In this document: positions 43,074-48,358 of the stretch, one piece after another
Layout of the letters: every line of letters begins with the position of its first letter
How positions within the stretch are numbered: the stretch's first letter is position 1
DNA from: Pseudomonadota bacterium
GTDB lineage: Bacteria > Pseudomonadota > Gammaproteobacteria > Burkholderiales > JAJZQI01
Assembly (NCBI GenBank): GCA_021851875.1
Contig: JAJZQI010000008.1
Location: 1 to 48,358, forward strand
Length of the DNA stretch: 48,358 nt
Direction of reading: 5' to 3'
Translations under genes and position numbers: made by a program
Notes under the pieces: generated by a model
Seen by the model: only the letters and a program-made list of their open reading frames with translations
What the model was told of the DNA's origin: nothing
Database searches by the model: none

Positions 43074-44433
43074 ACTCACCGGACGAGTGTCGGGGCGCCA
43101 GCGCGTCGCGTAATACCTGCGCCAGATGCCGGCTTTGCCGTTGCGCACCGTCCAGTATCTGCTGGCGGCAGCTGGTGCCGTTGGCCACCACTATTGCGTC
43201 AGGGCCGGCTGTGCGGATTTGCGGCAGTAGCGACAGTTCGGCCATTTTCATCGAGGCGTCGTAGTGCTCGGCTTCCATGCCAAACGAACCGGCCATGCCG
43301 CAGCAACTGGACTCAATGAACGTCACCTGTGCTGCGGGAATCTGCCCCAGCGCCTTGCGCATGGCTTTCATCGCGCCGAAGGCTTTCTGGTGGCAATGGC
43401 CGTGCACCATGATCTGCCCGGACGGCAGGGCTTGCAACGGCAGTGCGAGCTGCTTGCCGTCCGCCTCGCGGGCGAGGAACTCTTCCAGCAGGACGGCGGC
43501 TTTGGCAATGCCGGCGACCTTGTCTCCCAGCCCGAGCGCGTAGTACTCGTCGCGCAACATCAGCAGGCAGGACGGCTCCAGGCCGATGACCGGCAGGCCG
43601 CGTTCCACAAAGGGCCACAAGGCCTCCACCATGCGTTGAGCCTCTTCTCGCGCTTCGTTGACCATGCCGTTGGACAGGTAGGTGCGGCCGCAGCACAGCG
43701 GTCTTTCGCCGGCGGGTGCTTGCGCCAGATGTATGCGGTAGCCGCCTGCCTGCAGGACGGTAAGCGCGGCCTGGGCGATGTCGGGGTCAAAGTGGTTGGA
43801 AAAGGTGTCCACCAGCAGCACGACTTCCTTTCCTTCTGCCGCATTCTGTGGCGTTGCGGGGGCATTGGACAAAAAGCTTGTGGGTGCGGGCTGGGGCAGC
43901 CGTCGCCGGGCGGCAATGCCCATCAGCTGTTCGCCCAGGCGGGCGAGCAAAGGCACACGTTCGCGCCATTTGAGGGCCCAGCGCCAGGTGCGCAGCTGCT
44001 CGATGCGGCGCGGCAGATGGGCGAACAGGCGCGTGCGCAGCGGCACGCTGCCCAGCGTTTTCCATTGCTGCGCCAGGGCCTCCGTGCGCATGAGCGCCAT
44101 ATCCACCCCGTTGGGACATTCGCGCTTGCAGCCCTTGCAGCCGACGCACAAATCCATGGCTTCGGCCATGGCCCGGCTGACAAACGGCTGCTCGCCGTGT
44201 TCGCCGTTCAGGGCGGCACGCAGTGTGGCGGCGCGGTGGCGGGTCGAGTGACGGTCTTCCTGGGTGATGCGAAAACTGGGGCACATGACGCCGTTTTCGC
44301 TGCGCTGACATTGCCGGTTGCCGATGCAGACGGCCGCGGCCTTGCCGAAGTCGCCTCCATCGGCGGGAATGTCGGCGTAGGCGTCGCCCATGCCGTAGCT
44401 GCTGTAGGCAGACCAGTCGAGTATCGGTTCCAC
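43072..44433 (-). CDS. Dicluster 4Fe-4S/CCG-domain oxidoreductase subunit
   Basis: A 453-residue iron-sulfur protein equal to the C-terminal half of FAD/Fe-S fusion dehydrogenases (YdiJ/Dld-like, glycolate-oxidase GlcF-like). Cluster motifs: CIGNRQCQRSENGVMCPS (first) and CVGCKGCKRECP (second, about 95-106). The two CCG domains are marked by PLCCGRTYLSNGMV and SSCCGMAGSFG. The family hallmark HSTRHRAATLRAAL is present. The matching FAD domain is not adjacent: the neighbours are a small unknown protein, an amine oxidase and a Rieske protein. Substrate unknown; it may take electrons from the amine oxidase or a separate flavoprotein. Confidence 0.85.
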   Translation of the reverse strand: MEPILDWSAYSSYGMGDAYADIPADGGDFGKAAAVCIGNRQCQRSENGVMCPSFRITQEDRHSTRHRAATLRAALNGEHGEQPFVSRAMAEAMDLCVGCKGCKRECPNGVDMALMRTEALAQQWKTLGSVPLRTRLFAHLPRRIEQLRTWRWALKWRERVPLLARLGEQLMGIAARRRLPQPAPTSFLSNAPATPQNAAEGKEVVLLVDTFSNHFDPDIAQAALTVLQAGGYRIHLAQAPAGERPLCCGRTYLSNGMVNEAREEAQRMVEALWPFVERGLPVIGLEPSCLLMLRDEYYALGLGDKVAGIAKAAVLLEEFLAREADGKQLALPLQALPSGQIMVHGHCHQKAFGAMKAMRKALGQIPAAQVTFIESSCCGMAGSFGMEAEHYDASMKMAELSLLPQIRTAGPDAIVVANGTSCRQQILDGAQRQSRHLAQVLRDALAPRHSSGE

Positions 44434-44460
44434 CGCTGTGCTCCGTTTGTTTGAGGCGTA

Positions 44461-44781
44461 TTAGCTTGGGTCAGTCTGTGCGGCCAGATTGCCCTGCTCG
44501 TCGAATGCCATCACCCGCGCTTCATCGTCCACCTCGATGATCTCCGCCCGTTTGAGGCCGCCGTTGGCGTAATATTCATAACGGTGTTCCAGTTCCACTT
44601 CGCCGTACACCACTTTCTGGCAGCTCACCAGCCGATCGGCCTGGTCGTAATAGGCGCGGAAATAGGTGTTGCGGTTGGCAATTTCAGAATCAGCCAGCGG
44701 GTTGAGCAGATTGAGCGGCAGACGCACACCGCTGTAGGTCAGAAAATGCCGGCAGAGCGCGTGGGTTTCTTCCTGGGTCAT
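44461..44781 (-). CDS. Small conserved protein of the Rieske/amine-oxidase cluster
   Basis: A 106-residue soluble protein. It begins with a helical stretch followed by YSGVRLPLNLLNPL and NRNTYFRAYYDQADRL, then beta-hairpins of the MORN/YD-like kind (VVYGEVELEHRYEYYANGGLKRAEI). I believe this is a recurrent conserved family (possibly DUF6156) but cannot name a function. It lies 27 bp upstream of the Fe-S gene and 29 bp downstream of the amine oxidase gene, in the same operon. Confidence 0.75.
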   Translation of the reverse strand: MTQEETHALCRHFLTYSGVRLPLNLLNPLADSEIANRNTYFRAYYDQADRLVSCQKVVYGEVELEHRYEYYANGGLKRAEIIEVDDEARVMAFDEQGNLAAQTDPS

Positions 44782-44810
44782 GAAAATCCGTTTCGTATGA
44801 CATTTATTAA

Positions 44811-46406
44811 CTATGAAAGCGTGGCCATGTGCTTGTCCTTGTTCAGCAACAGCGTGTTGGCCTGCAGGGCGAAATCGCGCCAGGCGGCCGCCAGGTCGCG
44901 CACGATGGTGTCCACGTATTCGCGCGAGGGTTTGTGCTCGGCGGGGAAGTTGGACAGCGCGCAGGAACCGCGGTTGAACACCACCGCTTCATCCAGCAGA
45001 GCCATGATGAAACCGTCAAACGGTTCCAGCACGCCCGGCATCAGGTTGGAGCGCCCCTTGTCCGCGCCCGCCCGGCCGCTGTCGAACGGCAGCGCCTCGA
45101 GCTGCTGCAGCGCTTCGGCATAAATCTGCTCCAGCGCGCCGAGGAGGGCGCGTTGCGTCAGCATGGATTTGTCCTGGGTGGAAAGCAGGCCGTGTATGTG
45201 CTGGCGGTAGCGCTCCAGCGTGCTGCTGCGCAGGCGGGCGACGCTGGCGGAAAAGCAGGCCAGACAGGCATCGTTGTCGCCCGCCGCCGGCGGAGCGGCC
45301 TCCGTCGGCCTCAACGAGGAACGGCCCAGTGCCAGCGCCTGCTCGGTGCGTGCCACGGCATCCAGCGCGCCTTCCATATAGCCGCCGCTGAAGCTGCCCG
45401 TTTCCGCAGCGGTGAGGAACAGCTTGCCTTGCCAGAAAGGCAAGCGCAGTTCCGGCGCATCGTATTGCGGGTGGGTGGTCAGCGGCTCCAGATCGGCCGT
45501 GGCGCAGGTGAATGGCTCGCCGGCCCAGTCCTGCCACAGCGGCTCGCCCAGTTCCGCATCGGGGCCGAATACCTGGGCCATCTGGCTGGGCAATAGCAGC
45601 GGCAGGATAGCCGGGTCAATCGACGAGCGGAATTGCGGCGGCAGGGCAAAAAAGCCGCCCAGGGCACTGTTTCCGCCCGATGCATCGCAGCTGTCGTAAA
45701 TTTCCCCCAGCACGGCTTGCGGGTGTTCCACAAAGGCGTTACCCGATTCGCCCGACTCGCGCCAGAAGGGGCGCGGGTAGCGCACGATGGCCTTGGCCTG
45801 GGCGGCCATCCAGGTGGGGGTATCGCGCAGGATGCGGCGGGTGGCGTTGTCCAGTTCGGGCTCAAACTGCACATGTTCGTCCAGCAGGCGCGGAGGAATG
45901 GCCAGCACCACCTGGCGGGCCAGCACCAATGTGGTCAGTTCGCCGCGGTGAAAAACCAGCTCGACATGGTCGCCCCGGTCGCGCACGGCCACCAGCTGCT
46001 GGTTCAGATGGAGCGTTTCAGGCGGCAGGCGGCTGGCCAGCGCATCGACCACCGCGCCCATGCCGCCCGCTACCCGGCGGGCGCCGCCGTGCAGGTTTTT
46101 CCACTCAAAAGCTTCGGCCTTCTTGTCGGCGTCCACCTGGCGCAGTACCGTGCCGGTGTCGTGCTGCGGGAAATGCCGCAGGCCCAGCGCTTCGACCAGC
46201 TGCACCATGCGCGGCTGCGAGTCGGGCCAGAACCAGGTCGGCCCCAGATCCTGCGAAGCTTCCGGCGTATCGCCGGGCGCCGTAAGAATGCGTCCGCCCA
46301 GTCTTTCGCGCGCCTCATAAAGGGCAAAGTCGACGCCCTGGGCGTGCAGGTTGTTGGCCAGCACCAGGCCCGACAGGCCGCCGCCGATAATCACATTACT
46401 CAACAT
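44811..46406 (-). CDS. FAD-dependent amine oxidase family protein
   Basis: A 531-residue flavoprotein. The N-terminus has the dinucleotide motif VIIGGGLSGLVLANNL followed by YEARERLGGRI, as in flavin monoamine oxidases, and the C-terminal FAD contact LTAAETGSFSGGYMEGALDA (about 330-350). The last 170 residues (after about 360) are an extra helical region not usual in the family, with CLACFSASVARLRSS. It overlaps the Rieske gene by 11 bp. Substrate and electron acceptor are unknown; the linked Rieske protein suggests electron transfer rather than simple O2 use. Confidence 0.85.
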   Translation of the reverse strand: MLSNVIIGGGLSGLVLANNLHAQGVDFALYEARERLGGRILTAPGDTPEASQDLGPTWFWPDSQPRMVQLVEALGLRHFPQHDTGTVLRQVDADKKAEAFEWKNLHGGARRVAGGMGAVVDALASRLPPETLHLNQQLVAVRDRGDHVELVFHRGELTTLVLARQVVLAIPPRLLDEHVQFEPELDNATRRILRDTPTWMAAQAKAIVRYPRPFWRESGESGNAFVEHPQAVLGEIYDSCDASGGNSALGGFFALPPQFRSSIDPAILPLLLPSQMAQVFGPDAELGEPLWQDWAGEPFTCATADLEPLTTHPQYDAPELRLPFWQGKLFLTAAETGSFSGGYMEGALDAVARTEQALALGRSSLRPTEAAPPAAGDNDACLACFSASVARLRSSTLERYRQHIHGLLSTQDKSMLTQRALLGALEQIYAEALQQLEALPFDSGRAGADKGRSNLMPGVLEPFDGFIMALLDEAVVFNRGSCALSNFPAEHKPSREYVDTIVRDLAAAWRDFALQANTLLLNKDKHMATLS

Positions 46407-46737
46407 GGCAGGCTCCCGCTTTCTGGCCGGCGTCCAGGTCTACCTGGACCATACCGTCAACAATGCGCATGGGGTATTCCTTCATTTCCCAGCCCTTGGG
46501 CTGCAGGCATTTGCCGGATCGGCCGTCGAAGACCCAGCCGTGGGCAATGCAGTACAAAATACGGCCGTTGAAATCGCCGCGCGCCAGCGAAACGTTTTCA
46601 TGCGGGCAGCGTGCGTCGTAGGCTTTGGGTTCGCCCCCGTCGGGCCACATGATCACAATTTCCTTGCCGTCCACCATGCAGGGGACCAGCTCGCCTTCAT
46701 AAAGCAGCTTCTGCTTGCATACATCGGTATAGGCCAT
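46396..46737 (-). CDS. Rieske [2Fe-2S] ferredoxin
   Basis: A 113-residue soluble Rieske protein. Ligands: CPHENVSLARG and CIAHGWVFDGRSGKC, a full CxH...CxxH set. It resembles the ferredoxin components of multicomponent monooxygenases (T4MoC-like) more than NirD. It is the first gene of the minus-strand operon Rieske-amine oxidase-small protein-Fe-S, and its end overlaps the oxidase gene by 11 bp. Confidence 0.9.
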   Translation of the reverse strand: MAYTDVCKQKLLYEGELVPCMVDGKEIVIMWPDGGEPKAYDARCPHENVSLARGDFNGRILYCIAHGWVFDGRSGKCLQPKGWEMKEYPMRIVDGMVQVDLDAGQKAGACHVE

Positions 46738-46763
46738 GTGAACTCCGTTGTAATGTCGGGCAG

Positions 46764-46779
46764 TGCAAAAGCCGGCCCG
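46764..46779 (-). promoter_or_regulatory. Possible sigma-54 promoter of the Rieske operon
   Basis: On the minus strand CGGGCCGGCTTTTGCA keeps GG and GC 10 bp apart and a full TTGCA, but has three mismatches in the -24 half. It lies about 27 bp before the Rieske start codon. Confidence 0.3.
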
Positions 46780-46793
46780 CTTGTGTCGGAATT

Positions 46794-46811
46794 TTGTCGC
46801 TTATGCGACAA
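46794..46811. promoter_or_regulatory. CRP/FNR-superfamily-like dyad
   Basis: TTGTCGC-TTAT-GCGACAA is a perfect 18-bp dyad. Its core TGTCG-N6-CGACA has the layout of CooA-type sites (TGTCA-N6-CGACA). It lies about 57 bp upstream of the Rieske gene start and has no T run, so a terminator is unlikely. Confidence 0.45.
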
Positions 46812-46846
46812 GAAAGTGCGTCTGTCAGGGTAAGTAGCAAGAAGAA

Positions 46847-46878
46847 TGCCGCAGCCGGTCAGGGCGGCTGCGGCGGCG
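46847..46878 (-). terminator. Probable terminator of the GNAT gene
   Basis: GCCGCAGCC and GGCTGCGGC form a nine-base-pair stem; on the minus strand it is followed by a T-rich but interrupted tract (ATTCTTCTT). It lies about 50 bp past the stop at 46928. Confidence 0.45.
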
Positions 46879-46927
46879 GGAAAGCGAGCCGTTATGGTGT
46901 AAGAGCCGGGGCGGCTGGCCTGTGGGA

Positions 46928-47407
46928 TTACAGCGCTCGTTTCAACTTCCGCCCGCCGGCGATGGTGAAGCCCTCGCGCTGGTAAAACGCCAGGGTCTTG
47001 TCGAATTGCGGCAGGGGCGGCGTAGTGACTTCCAGCCGTTTCCAGCCGCGTGCCCGCGCCAGCTCGTCGGCTGCGGCCAGCAAGCGGGAGCCGGTTCCCT
47101 GTGAACGGAACGACGGCTTCACATACAGCTCGGTCAGTGTGCCGAATGCGCCCTCGGCGTAGAGCGCGTGGCTTTCGGCGAGCGCGGCAAAGCCAATGTT
47201 GCTTCCCCGGGCGTCACGGGCGGCCAGGACAAAATATTTTCCCTCTTCAAGCCAGTCCTTGAGTCGAGCTGTCGTGCCGGCAAGGTCGAAATTGAAGGCG
47301 GCGAGGCCCGTTGCCTGCATGATTTCGCCCAGCAGTTCGCCGACCAGTACGGCCAGCTCATGCGCGTCTTCCGGCTTGGCCGGTTCAATCAGTATGAGCG
47401 CAGTCAT
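46928..47407 (-). CDS. GNAT-family N-acetyltransferase
   Basis: A 159-residue acetyl-CoA-dependent transferase. Motif A (LTELYVKPSFRSQGTGSRLLAAADELARARGW) holds the acetyl-CoA loop RSQGTG near residue 103, and the C-terminal FYQREGF block is typical. The substrate cannot be told. It is 36 bp downstream of the methyltransferase-like gene on the same strand. Confidence 0.92.
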   Translation of the reverse strand: MTALILIEPAKPEDAHELAVLVGELLGEIMQATGLAAFNFDLAGTTARLKDWLEEGKYFVLAARDARGSNIGFAALAESHALYAEGAFGTLTELYVKPSFRSQGTGSRLLAAADELARARGWKRLEVTTPPLPQFDKTLAFYQREGFTIAGGRKLKRAL

Positions 47408-47443
47408 CCCTTCTCCTTATTTGGCCCGGCGTATGGGCGGACT

Positions 47444-47905
47444 TCATATCCAGCGGCGTGTGCGGTTTTTATACGCCAGAAAATCCGGTCCGAACTTCAA
47501 TGCCAGAATGCGTTCTTCCGGAATGATCTGGAAGCGGGTGACATACGCCGCAAAAACGGCGGGACCGAGCCATTCGGCCCACGAGCCCAGCCGTATCGCG
47601 TAGGCGGCCAGCAGCAGCAACAGGCTCAGATACATCGGGTTGCGCGTGATGCGGAAAATGCCGCCGGTGACAAGCGCCGAGGCGCGTGACGGATCGAGCG
47701 GATTGATCGTGGTGCGGGCCAGCTTGAAGCTGGCAAAAGCCAGCAGCGCAACGAATGCGCTGAACTGCGCGAGATAAATGCCGATTTCGGCAAGGGCCGG
47801 GGACCGGTCAATTGCAAGCTCGGCCGATAAAGCGTACAGCTTCATGCAGCTGCCGACGGCCATGGCAATCACAGGCGCCGGGATCATTGTTTCCAGACGT
47901 TTCAT
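47444..47905 (-). CDS. Isoprenylcysteine methyltransferase-like membrane protein
   Basis: A 153-residue membrane protein with about four helices and the ICMT/PEMT signature GGIFRITRNPMYLSLLLLLAAYAI, then IIPEERILALKFGPDFLAYKNRTRRWI, where the Glu pair and the C-terminal basic end contact SAM. Bacterial members methylate unknown lipids or small molecules. It is the upstream partner of the GNAT gene. Confidence 0.9.
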   Translation of the reverse strand: MKRLETMIPAPVIAMAVGSCMKLYALSAELAIDRSPALAEIGIYLAQFSAFVALLAFASFKLARTTINPLDPSRASALVTGGIFRITRNPMYLSLLLLLAAYAIRLGSWAEWLGPAVFAAYVTRFQIIPEERILALKFGPDFLAYKNRTRRWI

Positions 47906-48162
47906 TTCGCGTATTCAAAGTACAAGCATATGACCTCAGGGGCATGCATGAGCGCTTCGCGCATGGCCGCCCGCTATTATTTGTCATTTTTATGCCGCCT
48001 GTCACCGGGAATCATCCGGCCAAAGCGGAAAAATTCGCACAGGGCGCGCCATGTGCGCCTTGTTGCTGGCGGGGCGGCATTCGTCCGAATACGGCCCGGT
48101 GAATTCGGCCAGCCGCTGCCGTGCTACACTCGTTCAGTCATTCGCTATGGGGCAGGATCAAC
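47906..48162. other. Divergent intergenic region
   Basis: This 257-bp gap lies between the methyltransferase-like gene (minus) and the phosphatase-like gene (plus). I see no gene, terminator or repeat in it; it must hold both promoters, neither of which is clear by eye. Confidence 0.3.
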
Positions 48163-48358
48163 ATGACTGTTGTGCGTACAAGCCAGACACACCCGCTGCA
48201 AATCGCAGAAGTGCGTGCAAGCCCGTCGCACGGACGGATCGGTATCACCTTCTGCCCCGGCAAGCACGACGCGTTTGCCCACACGGGCGTCTGGGCGCGC
48301 GACCTCGGCATCGATCTGGATGTCATTGCTGCCTGGGGCGCGAAGCTTGTTCTGACGC
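48163..48358 (+). CDS. Dual-specificity-phosphatase-like protein, 5' part only
   Basis: The first 65 residues of a frame still open at the window end. The block GRIGITFCPGKHDAF followed by WARDLGIDLDVIAAWGAKLVLT is typical of the N-terminus of CDKN3-like dual-specificity phosphatases found in betaproteobacteria, sometimes fused to ADP-ribosylglycohydrolases. The catalytic CxxxxxR loop would lie beyond the window. AGGATCAAC before the ATG is a reasonable ribosome site. Confidence 0.7.
   Translation, partial: MTVVRTSQTHPLQIAEVRASPSHGRIGITFCPGKHDAFAHTGVWARDLGIDLDVIAAWGAKLVLT

Noticed and set aside
46847-46878. GCCGCAGCC hairpin as a regulatory element of the Rieske operon
   Set aside because: It is more simply the end of the upstream GNAT gene; only a weak T tract is present, so it was listed as a probable terminator.

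Overview
The window reads as chromosomal DNA of a betaproteobacterium, most likely from the Neisseriales (Chromobacteriaceae/Chitinibacteraceae type). That is an inference from protein character, high GC, and the mix of glutathione-dependent formaldehyde oxidation, stand-alone GlnRS, LpxH, many GGDEF/EAL proteins and an NtrC/sigma-54 nitrate regulon; no rRNA is present to confirm it.

Layout. 1-3.5 kb: a small secreted Lys/Glu-rich protein behind an exact PmrA-type box, then a LysR regulator divergent from adhC-fghA (formaldehyde detoxification). 3.5-8.9 kb (minus strand): a YbhGFSR-like drug/solvent ABC exporter operon with a DUF1003 membrane protein, and a globin-coupled diguanylate cyclase. 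8.9-10.8 kb: a low-GC scar holding a dead IS3-family element, the 3' end of a TniQ/TnsD-like gene and several copies of an 18-bp motif with end-like inverted repeats, next to tRNA-Ser(TGA). 10.9-16.7 kb: srkA, an HI0933-type flavoprotein, a PAS-GAF-GGDEF-EAL protein and a free-standing PDC/Cache sensor protein. 16.8-18.1 kb: a HigBA/RelE-like toxin-antitoxin pair and an IS110 relic interrupted by a small palindromic element. 18.1-27.5 kb (mostly minus): ABC-F protein YheS, a hemerythrin protein (plus), a PAS-PAS-GGDEF-EAL protein, and a five-gene run TPR protein/L,D-transpeptidase/ppiA/ppiB/lpxH. 27.9-30.8 kb (plus): cytochrome c', cytochrome b561, glnS.

31-43 kb is the centrepiece, a nitrate/nitrite/cyanate assimilation region. 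From a sigma-54 promoter with upstream NtrC-like sites runs cobA/nirE, nirB, a Tat-exported protein with two PilJ/NarX-type P-box motifs, nirD and nasA. After a terminator comes a PP2C-phosphatase/Ser-Thr-kinase fusion, then nasT (ANTAR antiterminator) with its own sigma-54 promoter. A third sigma-54 promoter starts a leader RNA with two AnnGnn hexaloop hairpins and an intrinsic terminator (the textbook ANTAR target), followed by an NrtABD-type ABC transporter and cynS. Together these would import nitrate, nitrite or cyanate and turn them into ammonium, transcribed when nitrogen is short (NtrC) and released by nitrate-dependent antitermination (NasT). No NasS sensor is encoded here, which leaves open what controls NasT.

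43-46.7 kb (minus) is a compact, unfamiliar redox operon: Rieske ferredoxin, FAD amine oxidase, a small unknown protein, and a dicluster/CCG iron-sulfur protein, preceded by a CRP/FNR-superfamily-like dyad and a possible weak sigma-54 site. The window ends with a GNAT acetyltransferase, an isoprenylcysteine-methyltransferase-like membrane protein and the 5' end of a dual-specificity-phosphatase-like gene.
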